From: Chthonobacter albigriseus | GTDB taxonomy: Bacteria > Pseudomonadota > Alphaproteobacteria > Rhizobiales > Pleomorphomonadaceae | Length of the DNA: 64,000 nucleotides | Assembly: GCF_013839445.1 (NCBI RefSeq) | Contig: NZ_JACDIT010000007.1 | Coordinates: forward strand, 150,569 to 214,568 | Reading direction: 5' to 3' | Part shown: positions 1 through 9,471 of the stretch, one piece after another | Layout: every line of letters starts with the position of its first letter | How positions within the stretch are numbered: the stretch's first letter is position 1 | Made by a program: the position numbers and the translations under genes | Notes under the pieces: generated by a model | What the model was told of the DNA's origin: nothing | Database searches by the model: none | What the model saw: only the letters and a program-made list of their open reading frames with translations

Positions 1-112
1 TGAGATGGCGCTGGGAGATGCCAGCCTCCACCGCGAGGTCGAGCTGGCTCAAGCGCCGGCGTCTGCGCCAGCTCTGAAGAAGCGTTCCGAAGGAGGGCTG
101 CATGTCGATCAT
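1..112 (-). CDS. Partial XRE-family HTH transcriptional regulator (5' end)
   Basis: On the minus strand an ATG at 112 opens a frame running off the left edge. It encodes about 37 residues: an arginine-rich helix (QSWRRRRRLSQ) followed by LDLAVEAGISQRHL, a typical Cro/C1-type helix-turn-helix. This N-terminus resembles MmyB-like regulators (HTH followed by a ligand-binding domain), but the C-terminal part lies outside the window. A second in-frame ATG at 103 is possible. The gene is divergent from the small membrane protein gene at 237, which it may control. Seen: the frame and HTH pattern. Inferred: the MmyB-like assignment and target. Confidence 0.7.
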   Translation of the reverse strand, partial: MIDMQPSFGTLLQSWRRRRRLSQLDLAVEAGISQRHL

Positions 113-236
113 GAGCCGAGGGTAGGCCCGACGGCGGCGCGATCCAATGACCTCCGACGTAATCGACCCGTCGTGCGGCGGCGGTCAGCATCAAACGGTC
201 AGCTGCCGTCGGCGGCTTCAACTTGGAGATCCCGAG

Positions 237-644
237 ATGCCTTTCGATCGCAAATCCCTTCCGCTTCGCCCCATCCTGATGGCCGACGCTGCGGCCTGCC
301 TCGTCATGGGGATCGGCCTGATCGGGCTGGCGGGCCCGCTCGAGCCCCTCACCGGGCTGTCGCAGACCTTCGCAATGGTGGCCGGCGCCCTTCTCCTGCC
401 GGTGGCGGCTTTCATCCTTGTGGTGGCGAGCCGTCCGGCGATCCCCGCCGCGGGTGTGGCGGTGATCGTTGCCGGGAATGTCGGCTGGATCGCCGCAAGC
501 CTGCTCATTCTTGCGACCGGAATGGTGCAGACCACCGCGCTCGGGACCACGCTCGTCCTCGCCCAGGCGGCAGCGGTCGCCGTGATCACAGCCTTGGAAC
601 ACGCGGCGCGTCCCGCACGCATCGTCGGGCAGGCGGCGATCTGA
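237..644 (+). CDS. Small four-helix integral membrane protein, unknown function
   Basis: This 135-residue protein has four hydrophobic stretches (roughly residues 13-33, 43-62, 67-87 and 93-113) separated by short loops, so it should be an inner-membrane protein. ATG 237 was chosen because a GGAG Shine-Dalgarno sits at about 224-229 and because the upstream in-frame extension is hydrophilic and unlike the rest. I recognise no catalytic motif. It is divergent from an HTH regulator at the left edge, a common arrangement for a regulator and its target. The function is unknown. Confidence 0.7.
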   Translation: MPFDRKSLPLRPILMADAAACLVMGIGLIGLAGPLEPLTGLSQTFAMVAGALLLPVAAFILVVASRPAIPAAGVAVIVAGNVGWIAASLLILATGMVQTTALGTTLVLAQAAAVAVITALEHAARPARIVGQAAI

Positions 645-820
645 GGACCTGTTGGCGGGGGCGGGCTGCCCGTCCCCCGTCGCCCGCCGCATGGCAGCGG
701 ACGGTGCGGTCGGGCCACGAACTCCCTCGCGGGGTCCGATCAAGTTCCCTCGACAAGACTCGCTGCCAGCGCGGTCCGGGACCATATGAAGCGTCCACCG
801 CCAACAACCGGAGCGCTTCC

Positions 821-1840
821 ATGGCCGAAACCCTGAACCGACGCATCGTGCTGGCGGCTCGCCCGGACGGCGAGCCCAAGGCCTCCGACCTCCGCCTTGA
901 AGAGGTCCGGCTCCCCGAGATCGGACCGGGGCAGGTTCTCCTCAAGACGTTGTTCCTGTCGCTCGATCCCTACATGCGCGGGCGGATGAGCGCGGCCAAG
1001 TCCTATGCCAAACCGGTCGAGATCGGCGCGGTGATGGAGGGCGGCACGGTCAGCGAGGTGGTGGCCTCCACCAACAGCGCCTTCAAACCGGGTGACGTCG
1101 TCCTCGGCTATGCGGGGTGGCAGAGCCATGCGGTGTCGGACGGCAAAGGGCTGCGCAAGCTGGACCGCGCGGCGGCGCCTCTATCGGCCTGGCTCGGCGT
1201 GCTCGGCATGCCCGGGATGACCGCCTACACGGGGCTCCTGACCATCGGGCAGCCCAAGCCGGGCGAGACCGTCGTGGTGGCGGCAGCCACCGGGCCGGTG
1301 GGGTCCGCCGTCGGGCAGATCGCCAGGATCAAGGGCGCGCGCGCGGTCGGGATCGCGGGCGGGCCGGAGAAGCGCCGGGCCTTGACCGAGGAGTTCGGCT
1401 TCGACGCGGCCTTGGACCACAGGTCGCCGACCTTTGCTGAGGACCTTGCGGCGGCCTGCCCGGACGGCATCGACGTCTACTTCGAGAACGTCGGCGGGCC
1501 GGTCGCGGCGGCGGTGCAGCCGCTGCTGAACCCGTTCGCGCGCATTCCGGTCTGCGGGCTCATCGCGCACTACAACGACAGCGCTCCGCCGCCCGGTCCG
1601 GACCGGTTGCCGGCGCTGATGCGCGACGTGCTCACCAAGCGACTGACCTATCGCGGTTTCATCGTCAGCGACTTCCAGGATCAGGCTCCAGCCTTCGCGC
1701 GGGACATGTCCGCGTGGCTGAAGGACGGCCGCGTCAAGGCGCGCGAAGATGTCGTGGAAGGCCTGGAGAACGCGCCGGAAGCCTTCTTCGGCCTCCTGAA
1801 GGGCCGCAACTTCGGCAAGGTGGTGGTGAAGGTCGCCTGA
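821..1840 (+). CDS. NADP-dependent zinc-independent MDR oxidoreductase (CurA/leukotriene B4 dehydrogenase type)
   Basis: The 339-residue protein is a medium-chain dehydrogenase/reductase of the enoyl/alkenal-reductase type. It has an N-terminal GroES-like domain containing SLDPYMRGRM, a hallmark of the YncB/CurA/PTGR family. A Rossmann domain follows with a glycine-rich stretch (AAATGPVGSAVGQIA) and the YFENVGG motif. There are no zinc-ligand cysteines. Members reduce the C=C bond of alpha,beta-unsaturated aldehydes or ketones using NADPH; the exact substrate is not predictable. The same frame is open far upstream, but homology begins at ATG 821, so the upstream part is spurious. It converges on the LysR gene ending at 1852. 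Confidence 0.9.
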   Translation: MAETLNRRIVLAARPDGEPKASDLRLEEVRLPEIGPGQVLLKTLFLSLDPYMRGRMSAAKSYAKPVEIGAVMEGGTVSEVVASTNSAFKPGDVVLGYAGWQSHAVSDGKGLRKLDRAAAPLSAWLGVLGMPGMTAYTGLLTIGQPKPGETVVVAAATGPVGSAVGQIARIKGARAVGIAGGPEKRRALTEEFGFDAALDHRSPTFAEDLAAACPDGIDVYFENVGGPVAAAVQPLLNPFARIPVCGLIAHYNDSAPPPGPDRLPALMRDVLTKRLTYRGFIVSDFQDQAPAFARDMSAWLKDGRVKAREDVVEGLENAPEAFFGLLKGRNFGKVVVKVA

Positions 1841-1851
1841 ATGATCGGCGC

Positions 1852-2745
1852 TCAAACGGCGCGGATATGGGCTGCGAGGCCCGCTGCCAGGGCGTCGAAC
1901 ACGACCCGGCAGCGGGGACTTGATTTCAGGTCCTCGTGCATGACGACATAGGTGGGCAGGCCGAGGGAGACTTCCTCGGGGAGCACCCGCACGAGGTCGG
2001 GTTCGCGGCGCGCAAGCTGGACCTGGCAGACGCCGATGCCGAACCCCGCCTTGATGGCGGCGAACTGGGCGAGGTTGCTGTCGGCGCGCAGCGCGAAGTG
2101 GTCGCGCGTGATGAACCGCATCTGCTTCAGCATGGCGCGGATGGCGGGGGTCTCCCGATCGAAGCCGATCAGGTCGTGACCCCTGAAATCCGCCAGTGAT
2201 GCAGGAACGCCGCGCCTTTCGATGTAGCTGCGGTGGGCGTGCAGCCCGAGTTCGATGGTGCCGACGCGCCGGGCCAGCAGCGCCTCCTGCGTCGGCTCGA
2301 CCATTCGCACAGCGATGTCCGCGTCCCGGCGGATCAGATCGTCGACCGCGTCGGAGAGCACCAGTTCGATCACGAGGTCCGGATGCCTGGCGCGCAGATC
2401 GGCGAGGATCGCGGGCACGATCTCCACGCCCACCACTTCGCTGACGCTGAGCCGAACCGGGCCGCGCACTTCCTTGCCGTGGCTTGAGGCCGCACGCACC
2501 AGGGCGGCGGTGGTGGCGGCGAGCGTTTCGGCGTAGGGCCGCAGATCTTCTGCAGCCTCGGTGGGCGAGAGACCGCGCTGCGAACGGATGAAGAGGTCGT
2601 AACCGACGAGGCTCTCCAGAGCGTCGATATGGCGGGACACGGTCGGCTGGGTCAGCCCAAGGCTACGCGCGGCGCCCGACAGCGATTGCTCGCGCAGAAC
2701 GGCAAGGAAGGTGCGGTAGAGGTCCCAGGACGGTTCAGAGTTCAT
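1852..2745 (-). CDS. LysR-family transcriptional regulator
   Basis: This 297-residue regulator has an N-terminal winged HTH (SLSGAARSLGLTQPTVSRHI, residues about 19-38) and a C-terminal substrate-binding domain (about 90-295) of the usual LysR length. The frame is open further upstream, but ATG 2745 gives the canonical start with the HTH near residue 20. It is transcribed divergently from the epimerase-like gene at 2839 across a 93-bp region, the usual arrangement for a LysR regulator controlling its neighbour. The effector is unknown. Confidence 0.93.
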   Translation of the reverse strand: MNSEPSWDLYRTFLAVLREQSLSGAARSLGLTQPTVSRHIDALESLVGYDLFIRSQRGLSPTEAAEDLRPYAETLAATTAALVRAASSHGKEVRGPVRLSVSEVVGVEIVPAILADLRARHPDLVIELVLSDAVDDLIRRDADIAVRMVEPTQEALLARRVGTIELGLHAHRSYIERRGVPASLADFRGHDLIGFDRETPAIRAMLKQMRFITRDHFALRADSNLAQFAAIKAGFGIGVCQVQLARREPDLVRVLPEEVSLGLPTYVVMHEDLKSSPRCRVVFDALAAGLAAHIRAV

Positions 2746-2753
2746 GCATTTTA

Positions 2754-2768
2754 GTATAGCGACCGTAC
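2754..2768. promoter_or_regulatory. Possible LysR-type T-N11-A operator
   Basis: Between the divergent LysR and epimerase-like genes there is a 15-bp imperfect dyad, GTA-N9-TAC, containing the T-N11-A pattern typical of LysR boxes (T2755, A2767). It lies 9 bp upstream of the LysR start. The match is short and common by chance; only its position supports it. Confidence 0.35.
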
Positions 2769-2838
2769 AAGTTTGCGCAATTCCGTTGATCCTGGTTTGC
2801 CCGCATCCTCGCTCCATCACCTTCGGATGGAGACGATC

Positions 2839-3846
2839 ATGAGCACTCGAACGGCACTGGTACTCGGCGCGACGGGCGGCATCGGCGGCGAAGTCGCGCG
2901 CACGCTGAAGGGGAGGGGCTGGACCGTCCGCGCCCTCCACCGCGATGCTGCCCGCGCCGGCCTGCGGGACGGTATCCAGTGGATCACCGGGGATGCCCTG
3001 TCGCCGATAGACGTTACGGCGGCGGCAGACGGCGCGTCCTTGCTGGTGCATGCGGTCAACCCGCCGGGATACCGGAATTGGGGTTCTCTTGTGCTGCCGA
3101 TGCTGGACAGCACGCTCGCCGCGGCGCGCTCCAGCGGCGCCCGCATCCTTCTCCCGGGCACCGTCTACAACTACGGGCCGGATGCGCTGCCGAACCCGGA
3201 CGAACTGTCCGTCCAGCACCCCGTGACCGCCAAGGGCAGGATCCGCGTTGAGATGGAACGCCGACTCCTCCGCGCGGCGGAGGCCGGGCACTCGACGGCC
3301 GTGGTCGTCCGCGCCGGCGACTTCTTCGGTCCGCGCGCCGCGAACAACTGGTTTTCGCAAGGGCTGGTGAAGCCGGGAAAGCGACCGGCGTCGATCGCCT
3401 ATCCGGGACGCCCCGACGTCGGCCACCAGTGGGCGTATCTCCCCGATGTCGCCGAGACGATGGTCCGCGTCATCGAAACCAGATCCCTTGGCAACTTCGC
3501 GACCTTCCACATGGAGGGGCACTGGGATCCGAACGGGATGCGGATGGTGGAGGCGATCCGACGCGTGGTCGGAGCGCCGGATCTCCCGGTGCGGCGATTG
3601 CCTTGGACGCTGATGCGCCTGCTGGGCCCCGTCGTGCCGCTGTTCCGGGAGCTTGCTGAGATGCGCTATCTCTGGGAGCAGCCGGTGCGGATGCGCAACG
3701 ACCGGCTCCTCGCGCTGATCGGCGAGGAGCCCCGGACACCGCTGGACGATGCGGTTCGCGCCACGCTGATCGGACTCGGCTGCCTCGGCGCGGCGGCGAA
3801 CGCCAACGCATCGGCCCTTGCAACCGCATCGCAGGGGAGGGTCTGA
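2839..3846 (+). CDS. NAD(P)-dependent epimerase/dehydratase-like SDR protein
   Basis: The 335-residue extended SDR has the Rossmann motif GATGGIGGEVA near residue 10. GTVYNYGP near residue 110 corresponds to the active-site region, and HQWAYLPDVAE is typical of nucleotide-sugar-epimerase relatives. The canonical YxxxK is not obvious; residues around HPVTAKGRIR occupy that place, so catalysis may differ from classical epimerases. ATG 2839 is preferred over an earlier ATG at 2827 because a GGAG lies just upstream. Its stop overlaps the next start (ATGA at 3846), so the two are translationally coupled. Probably controlled by the divergent LysR. Confidence 0.8.
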   Translation: MSTRTALVLGATGGIGGEVARTLKGRGWTVRALHRDAARAGLRDGIQWITGDALSPIDVTAAADGASLLVHAVNPPGYRNWGSLVLPMLDSTLAAARSSGARILLPGTVYNYGPDALPNPDELSVQHPVTAKGRIRVEMERRLLRAAEAGHSTAVVVRAGDFFGPRAANNWFSQGLVKPGKRPASIAYPGRPDVGHQWAYLPDVAETMVRVIETRSLGNFATFHMEGHWDPNGMRMVEAIRRVVGAPDLPVRRLPWTLMRLLGPVVPLFRELAEMRYLWEQPVRMRNDRLLALIGEEPRTPLDDAVRATLIGLGCLGAAANANASALATASQGRV

Positions 3847-4220
3847 TGACCGGCTCTCTCGTAACAACCGCCGCGCGGGTGACGCCGCTCGGCGTCATGG
3901 GCCAGTTCCTGTTCGCCGGGCTGGCGCTGTTCCACGATGCCGCCTTCTGGGCGTTTCACGGCGCGCTCGGCGGCCTCCTCGCCCTGCCGATCGGGATCGT
4001 GCTCTTCGCCGCCTACCGTCAGGAGCGCCATCGAACGCTCCTGCGCCCGGCGGGGCTCCTCGCCGTCGCCTACCTCGTCCAGCTCACGCTCGCCGGCCTC
4101 GGCCAGGCGACCGACATCGGCGCGCTCCTCGCCCTCCACCTTGTCAACGCCGGCCTCGTCCTCGGTGCCGCTGCCAACCTCGCGGATGCGGCAGCTGGGC
4201 GGGGGAGGGCGGTGGCCTAG
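3846..4220 (+). CDS. Small membrane protein coupled to the epimerase-like gene
   Basis: This 124-residue protein has about four predicted membrane helices (residues about 17-37, 40-58, 68-88 and 95-112) and no catalytic motif I recognise. It resembles small DUF6220-like membrane proteins only in size and topology. Its ATG overlaps the stop of the upstream gene (ATGA), indicating coupled translation and probably a shared role. A strong hairpin terminator follows at 4229. Confidence 0.7.
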   Translation: MTGSLVTTAARVTPLGVMGQFLFAGLALFHDAAFWAFHGALGGLLALPIGIVLFAAYRQERHRTLLRPAGLLAVAYLVQLTLAGLGQATDIGALLALHLVNAGLVLGAAANLADAAAGRGRAVA

Positions 4221-4228
4221 AAAAAGTT

Positions 4229-4253
4229 CGGGGGGCTTTCGCCCCCCGTTTTT
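4229..4253. terminator. Bidirectional Rho-independent terminator
   Basis: A perfect 8-bp stem (CGGGGGGC/GCCCCCCG, 4229-4236 with 4241-4248) with a TTTC loop is flanked by an A-run at 4221-4225 and a T-run at 4249-4253. It can therefore terminate both the plus-strand membrane protein gene and the minus-strand nrdJ gene that converge here. Confidence 0.85.
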
Positions 4254-4256
4254 CGT

Positions 4257-7200
4257 TCAGCTGCAGCCGCTGGTGCTGCCACAGGTGTCGCACTTCAGGC
4301 AGGTGCCGTTTCGCACCATCGTGAAGTTGCCGCACTCGGAGCAGGCCTCGCCTTCGTAGCCCTTCATGCGGGCCTGGGCGACCTTGGAGGCGTAGTCGAG
4401 TTGCGGCGGCGCCTGCGTGATTCCGACGGCCGCCGTGGCGGCGACGGCCGGTTCGGCCTCAATGTCCCGCTTGAAGGCGGTCGCGGCGGCGCCGGCGGCG
4501 ATCGCGGTGACGCCGGATGAAGCCCGGGCGGTCGCGAATGCGGACACCGAGGCTGTGGCCGAACCGCCGCCGGACGCGATGGCGCCGCCGGCTGCCGAGC
4601 CCTTCGGATCGGGGGTGCCGGAGACGACCTTCAGCGCGCCCGGTCGGCCGCGGACGAGACCGTGGCTGACGATGCCCTCCGCGCCCTTCTCCTCCTTCAC
4701 GCCGCCGCCGAGGCCGGTGTTGCCGGCATCCTGCGGCACCACGTGCGCCAGGTCGTGACGGCCGAGGTAGGAGACGGCGAGCTCGCGGAACACGTAGTCG
4801 AGGATCGACGTCGCGTTCTTGATCATCTCGTTGCCCTGCACCATGCCGGCCGGCTCGAAGCGGGTGAAGGTGAAGGCCTCCACGTATTCCTCGAGCGGCA
4901 CGCCGTACTGCAGGCCGAGCGAGATCGCGATGGCGAAGTTGTTCATCATCGCGCGGAAGGCAGCGCCTTCCTTGTGCATGTCGATGAAGATCTCGCCGAT
5001 GCGCCCGTCATTGTACTCGCCGGTCCGGATGTAGACCTTGTGGCCGCCGACGATGGCCTTCTGGGTGTAGCCCTTGCGGCGGTCGGGCATTTTCTCGCGG
5101 GCACGGATGTGCCGCTCGACGATCCGTTCCACGATGCGCTCGGCGGCGGCGGTGGCGCGGGCGGCCATCGCCTTCTCGGCGACGATCGCCTCGACCGCGT
5201 CCTCGGCGTCCTCCTCGTCGTCGGCCAGCAGCTGGCTGTTGAGCGGCTGGGAGAGCTTGGAGCCGTCGCGGTAGAGGGCGTTGGCCTTCAGCGCCAGGCG
5301 CCAGGAGAGCATGTAGGCCTCCTTGGCATCCTCCACCGTCGCCTCGTTCGGCATGTTGATGGTCTTGGAGATGGCGCCCGAGATGAACGGCTGGGCGGCC
5401 GCCATCATGTGGATGTGGCTCTCCACGCTGAGATAGCGCTTGCCGATGCGGCCACAGGGGTTGGCGCAGTCGAAGACCGCGTAATGCTCCGGCTTCAGGA
5501 AGGGGGCACCTTCCAGGGTCATCGCGCCGCAGACGTGGGTGTTGGCCGCCTCGATGTCCGCCTTGGTGTAGCCGAGGTGGGTGAGGAGGTCGAAGGCCGG
5601 GTCGTTGAGCTGGGCGTCGGCGAGGCCGAGCTTCTTCATCTCCTCGTCGCCGAGAGTCCAGCGGTTGAACACGAACTTGATGTCGAAGGCCGACTTGAGC
5701 GAGCCCTGCACCTTCTCGATGGCCGCGTCGGAGAGGCCCTTGGCGCGCAGCGAAGAGGGGTTCACCGACGGCGCCTGGGCGATCGAGCCGTGGCCGACGG
5801 CGTAGGCCTCGATCTCGGCGATCTGGCTTTCCGTGTAGCCGAGGGCGCGGAGCGCCTCCGGAACGGCGCGGTTGATGATCTTGAAGTAGCCGCCGCCGGC
5901 CAGCTTCTTGAACTTCACCAGGGCGAAGTCCGGCTCGATGCCGGTGGTGTCGCAGTCCATCACGAGGCCGATCGTGCCGGTCGGCGCGATCACGGTCGCC
6001 TGGGCGTTGCGGTAGCCGTGCTTCTCACCGAGCGCAAGGGCGCTGTCCCAGGCGCGGGCGGCGGCCTCGATCAGACGCTTGTCGGGGCAGGAGCCCTTGT
6101 CCAGCGGCACCGGAGGCGTGCGCAGCTTCTCGTAGCCGTCCTTAGCTCCGTGCGCCGCGCGGCGGTGGTTGCGGATCACGCGGAGCATGTCGGCCGCGTT
6201 CTTCTTGTAGCCGGGGAAGGGGCCGAGCTCCTTGGCCATCTCCGCGGACGTTGCATAGGAGACGCCGGTCATGATGGCGGTGATGGCGCCGCAGATGGCG
6301 CGGCCCTCGGCCGAGTCGTAGGGGATGCCGGACGACATCAGGAGGCCGCCGATGTTGGCGTAGCCGAGGCCGAGGGTGCGGAACTCGTAGGAGAGCTGGG
6401 CGATCTCCTTGGACGGGAACTGCGCCATCGTCACCGAGATCTCGAGCACCACCGTCCAGAGGCGGCAGCCGTGCTCGAAGGCTTCAATGTCGAACGCCTT
6501 GTCGGACTGGCGGAACTGCAGGAGGTTCAGCGAGGCGAGGTTGCAGGCCGTGTCGTCCAGGAACATGTATTCCGAGCACGGATTGGACGCGCGGATCTCG
6601 CCGCTGGCCGGGCAGGTGTGCCAGTCGTTGATGGTGGTGTGGTACTGGATGCCGGGGTCGGCGGAGGCCCAGGCGGCGTAGCCGATCTGCTCCCAGAGGT
6701 CCTTGGCCTTCAGCGTCTTCATCACCTTGCCGTCCTTGCGGGCGGTGAGGTTCCAGGAGCCGTCGGTCTCCACGGCGCGCAGGAAGTCGTCGGTGACGCG
6801 GACGGAGTTGTTGGAGTTCTGGCCCGAGACGGTGAGGTAGGCCTCCGAATCCCAGTCGGTGTCGTAGACCGGGAATTCGATCGCGGTGTAGCCCTGGCGG
6901 GCGAACTGGATGACGCGGCGGATGTAGTTCTCCGGCACGCTCGCCTTCTTGGCGGCGCGGATCTCGCGCTTCAACGGCAGATTCTTGGCCGGATCGAACT
7001 TCTCGTCGCCGGGCAGCTCGGTTGAGCCGATCGCCTGCATGATGGCGTTGAGATGCTTGGAGCAGGTCTTGGAGCCGGTGACGAGAGCTGCAACCTTCTG
7101 CTCCTCCTTCACCTTCCAGTTGATGTACTGCTCGATGTCGGGGTGATCGATATCGACCACCACCATCTTGGCGGCGCGGCGGGTCGTGCCGCCGGACTTG

Positions 7201-8003
7201 ATGGCGCCAGCGGCTCGGTCGCCGATCTTCAGGAAGCTCATCAGGCCGGACGAGCGGCCGCCGCCGGAGAGCTTCTCGCCCTCGCCGCGCAGCTTGGAGA
7301 AGTTGGAGCCGGTGCCGGAGCCGTACTTGAAGAGGCGGGCTTCGCGGACCCAGAGGTCCATGATGCCGTTGTCGTTGACGAGGTCGTCCTCGACGCCCTG
7401 GATGAAGCAGGCGTGTGGCTGCGGGTGCTCGTAGGCCGTGGCCGAGCGGGTCAGCTTGCCGGTCTTGTAGTCGACGTAGTAGTGGCCCTGGCTCGGGCCG
7501 TCGATGCCGTAGGCCCAGTGCAGGCCAGTGTTGAACCACTGCGGCGAGTTCGGCGCCACCTTCTGGGTGGCCAGCATGAAGCGCAACTCGTCGAAGAAGG
7601 CGCGGGCGTCCTCCTCGCCGTTGAAGTAGCCGCCCTTCCAGCCCCAGTAGGTCCAGGTGCCGGCGAGCCGGTCGAAGACCTGGCGAGCGTCGGTCTCACC
7701 GCCGAAGCGCTCGGCCTCGGGCAGGGCGGCGAGGGCCTTCTCGTCCGCCACGGAGCGCCAGAGGAAGGAGGGGACGGAGGTCTCCTCGACCTTCTTCAGC
7801 GCCTTGGGCACGCCGGCCTTGCGGAAGTACTTCTGGGCGATGATGTCGCTGGCCACCTGGCTCCACGCCGAGGGTACCTGGATGTCGGCCGCACGGAAGA
7901 CCACCGAGCCATCGGGATTGCGGATTTCGCTCGTGGCCAGCCGGAATTCGATCTCCGCATAGGGAGACTGGCCGTCCTTTGTGAAGCGCCGCTCAATCCG
8001 CAT
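4257..8003 (-). CDS. nrdJ: Vitamin B12-dependent (class II) ribonucleoside-diphosphate reductase
   Basis: This 1248-residue enzyme reduces ribonucleotides to deoxyribonucleotides using adenosylcobalamin, so it needs neither oxygen nor a separate radical subunit. The length fits the long alphaproteobacterial NrdJ type. Visible are the catalytic segment [20 protein letters not shown] (the N-x-C-x-E radical site), the [20 protein letters not shown] region, and a cysteine-rich C-terminal tail ([15 protein letters not shown], ending SGCS) that re-reduces the active-site disulphide. Between about residue 1120 and the tail is an alanine-rich low-complexity linker. The gene stands alone. NrdR-like boxes lie about 150-190 bp upstream of its start, suggesting repression when dNTPs are plentiful. 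Confidence 0.97.
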   Translation of the reverse strand: MRIERRFTKDGQSPYAEIEFRLATSEIRNPDGSVVFRAADIQVPSAWSQVASDIIAQKYFRKAGVPKALKKVEETSVPSFLWRSVADEKALAALPEAERFGGETDARQVFDRLAGTWTYWGWKGGYFNGEEDARAFFDELRFMLATQKVAPNSPQWFNTGLHWAYGIDGPSQGHYYVDYKTGKLTRSATAYEHPQPHACFIQGVEDDLVNDNGIMDLWVREARLFKYGSGTGSNFSKLRGEGEKLSGGGRSSGLMSFLKIGDRAAGAIKSGGTTRRAAKMVVVDIDHPDIEQYINWKVKEEQKVAALVTGSKTCSKHLNAIMQAIGSTELPGDEKFDPAKNLPLKREIRAAKKASVPENYIRRVIQFARQGYTAIEFPVYDTDWDSEAYLTVSGQNSNNSVRVTDDFLRAVETDGSWNLTARKDGKVMKTLKAKDLWEQIGYAAWASADPGIQYHTTINDWHTCPASGEIRASNPCSEYMFLDDTACNLASLNLLQFRQSDKAFDIEAFEHGCRLWTVVLEISVTMAQFPSKEIAQLSYEFRTLGLGYANIGGLLMSSGIPYDSAEGRAICGAITAIMTGVSYATSAEMAKELGPFPGYKKNAADMLRVIRNHRRAAHGAKDGYEKLRTPPVPLDKGSCPDKRLIEAAARAWDSALALGEKHGYRNAQATVIAPTGTIGLVMDCDTTGIEPDFALVKFKKLAGGGYFKIINRAVPEALRALGYTESQIAEIEAYAVGHGSIAQAPSVNPSSLRAKGLSDAAIEKVQGSLKSAFDIKFVFNRWTLGDEEMKKLGLADAQLNDPAFDLLTHLGYTKADIEAANTHVCGAMTLEGAPFLKPEHYAVFDCANPCGRIGKRYLSVESHIHMMAAAQPFISGAISKTINMPNEATVEDAKEAYMLSWRLALKANALYRDGSKLSQPLNSQLLADDEEDAEDAVEAIVAEKAMAARATAAAERIVERIVERHIRAREKMPDRRKGYTQKAIVGGHKVYIRTGEYNDGRIGEIFIDMHKEGAAFRAMMNNFAIAISLGLQYGVPLEEYVEAFTFTRFEPAGMVQGNEMIKNATSILDYVFRELAVSYLGRHDLAHVVPQDAGNTGLGGGVKEEKGAEGIVSHGLVRGRPGALKVVSGTPDPKGSAAGGAIASGGGSATASVSAFATARASSGVTAIAAGAAATAFKRDIEAEPAVAATAAVGITQAPPQLDYASKVAQARMKGYEGEACSECGNFTMVRNGTCLKCDTCGSTSGCS

Positions 8004-8135
8004 CTAACCATCCCCTATGAAGCCCTGGCGCGCCGGTTCGTTCTCCCTTCCATGGGAGGCCCGGCCCCGCACCCGATTGATGTTAACGGCTCTTATCGTC
8101 TTCCAGAACGCCTCAGTCAGCCGGTCGTTCGGGAC

Positions 8136-8155
8136 GGACAGATCACAATCTGTCC
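8136..8155. repeat. Perfect 20-bp inverted repeat upstream of nrdJ
   Basis: GGACAGAT-N4-ATCTGTCC forms perfect 8-bp arms around CACA (8136-8143 and 8148-8155). It overlaps the edge of the proximal NrdR-like box by a few bases and lies 133-152 bp upstream of the nrdJ start, probably in its leader or promoter. It could be an operator for another regulator or a hairpin in the transcript. I cannot assign it. Confidence 0.5.
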
Positions 8156-8197
8156 AGGTCTAGTGCCCCCTCGTTCGCCGCCGACTAGATCTAGAGT
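8151..8197. promoter_or_regulatory. Tandem NrdR-like boxes upstream of nrdJ
   Basis: The known NrdR box is a 16-bp palindrome with core CwAtATaTwG. At 8182-8197 the core CTAGATCTAG (8185-8194) fits the pattern CwAnATnTwG fully. At 8151-8166 the core CCAGGTCTAG fits at 8 of 10 positions and is followed by TG as in the consensus. Their centres are 31 bp apart, about three helical turns, the spacing known for cooperative NrdR pairs. Position and spacing point to NrdR control of nrdJ. The nrdR gene is not in this window. Confidence 0.6.
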
Positions 8198-8677
8198 GGA
8201 TCGTGAGTCCGGTTAAAGATCTCTTACCAACGTTTTCCCCAACGCCGAGGGGTTATCCCCGCTGTTGAGGAGGCAGCGTCGCACGCAGGACACAACCGAC
8301 CCGGAACCCGTTCACCGCTCTTGACCGACATTCAGCCGGCGAACCGATTCGACCGGTTCTGCGCATCGGTCGCGAGCCGCCTGCGCGGTTCCTTCCGACG
8401 CCTTCACGCTAGGCCGAGTCTGCCATGGGGTCAACAAGATCTAGTGTCGTCCCGCGCAACCAAGCCATACATATGGTGCTTAGGGGCAGGGAATCACAGA
8501 GCAGCGCAGGGATAGTGAGAATTTTAGCCGAATCCGGCGGGTTGGTTTCAAGGGGGCTTAAAATCGGCCTGCTAGTGTCGCCTTCAGACCGGTTGCAGGC
8601 GTATCTCATTGCCTCGCGGCCAGTGCCTGGGACAGCGGCGGTGCAGCTATGCGCATCGCGACATCCGATGGACCGCG
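8198..8677. other. Intergenic region between nrdJ and a receiver-protein gene
   Basis: This stretch is unusually long for the window. I see a further NrdR-like sequence at 8432-8447 and a mixed-GC segment at about 8500-8580 that probably holds the promoter of the receiver gene at 8678. No convincing ORF is present: the short frames at 8321-8515 and 8409-8609 lack ribosome sites and family resemblance. No B12 riboswitch core was recognised upstream of nrdJ. Confidence 0.5.
8432..8447. promoter_or_regulatory. Isolated NrdR-like box
   Basis: CAACAAGATCTAGTGT matches the pattern CwAnATnTwG at all ten core positions (8435-8444) plus the trailing TGT. It has no clear partner at a 31-bp spacing and lies 250 bp from the nrdJ-proximal pair, so its function is uncertain. 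Confidence 0.35.
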
Positions 8678-9376
8678 ATGACCTACCACGCCGCCTACGC
8701 GTTGCCGACCGATCTCCTGGACATCGTCCTGATCGAGGATTCCAAGCCGATGCAGGCGATCCTGCGGTCGATCATCGGCGGCCTGAAACCGCGCCGGGTG
8801 CGGACCTTCGACCGCGCCGACGAGGCCCTGGAGGCGATGCTCCACGAGCCGCCGAACCTGATCATCACGGACTGGCGCATGGAGCCCATGTCGGGCGCCA
8901 TGTTCCTCAAGACGATTCGCGACAAGCGCATGTCGCCGCTCTGCTTCGTTCCGGTGATCGTTGTCACGGCGCACGCCACCCGACAGGTGGTGGAACGCGC
9001 GATGTACAGCGGCGCCCACAGCCTGCTCGTCAAGCCGCTGGCTCCGGCGATGCTGCTCGACCGGGTGCAGCGGCTCTGCGAGGACCAGCGCCGCTTCGTG
9101 CTCGACCACGACGGCGGGGCCTACGAGATCGAGGGCGTGCGCAAGGTGTTGGCCGTACAGCAGGCCCGGACCGATGCGCTGCTCAAGGCGCGCGAGTACC
9201 ACGAGGCGGCGCTGCGCCAGATCGAGACCGAGGAAGGCGGCGAGCACAAGGTGGATCCGGCCACGGCCGAGGTCGCCAACAAGATCGTCGTCGCAAACCG
9301 CCGGACGGCCGCCAAGGCGTCGACGCTGCCGGCCTCCACCCATCGCTACGCGGCGATCCGGGTGCCGAACACCTGA
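8678..9376 (+). CDS. Response-regulator receiver protein with C-terminal helical extension
   Basis: The 232-residue protein carries a CheY-like receiver domain at about residues 14-140: acidic pair E20/D21, phospho-acceptor D65 (IITDWRM), a conserved threonine (VVTAHAT) and lysine (LVKPL). The remaining ~90 residues are charged and probably helical, with no recognisable DNA-binding or enzymatic domain. ATG 8678 was chosen because receiver homology starts a few residues later; the upstream extension is arginine/cysteine-rich and unlikely. No histidine kinase is adjacent. It may act by protein-protein interaction; its partner is unknown. Confidence 0.85.
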   Translation: MTYHAAYALPTDLLDIVLIEDSKPMQAILRSIIGGLKPRRVRTFDRADEALEAMLHEPPNLIITDWRMEPMSGAMFLKTIRDKRMSPLCFVPVIVVTAHATRQVVERAMYSGAHSLLVKPLAPAMLLDRVQRLCEDQRRFVLDHDGGAYEIEGVRKVLAVQQARTDALLKAREYHEAALRQIETEEGGEHKVDPATAEVANKIVVANRRTAAKASTLPASTHRYAAIRVPNT

Positions 9377-9471
9377 GAAACGTCAGGGTTTGTCCCGGGC
9401 TGGTTTCCCCTGGACATCGCGCGGTGCGGTCGCCATAGTCCGCCGCAGATCCGACGGACGGTCGCAGGGTA

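Noticed and set aside
5..820. Long N-terminal extension of the oxidoreductase frame upstream of 821
   Set aside because: Arginine/proline-rich out-of-frame translation overlapping the real membrane protein gene at 237; homology begins at ATG 821.
4662..7025. 787-residue open frame on the plus strand opposite nrdJ
   Set aside because: It is the antisense shadow of a highly conserved gene in GC-rich DNA, with no family resemblance and no ribosome site.
8004..8250. Cobalamin riboswitch upstream of the B12-dependent nrdJ
   Set aside because: I looked for the B12-box core on the minus strand and did not find it. NrdR-like boxes explain the region better.
8251..8270. DnaA-box-like GGTTATCCCCG as a sign of a replication origin
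   Set aside because: Single, imperfect match (no TTATNCACA) with no cluster of boxes or AT-rich unwinding element.
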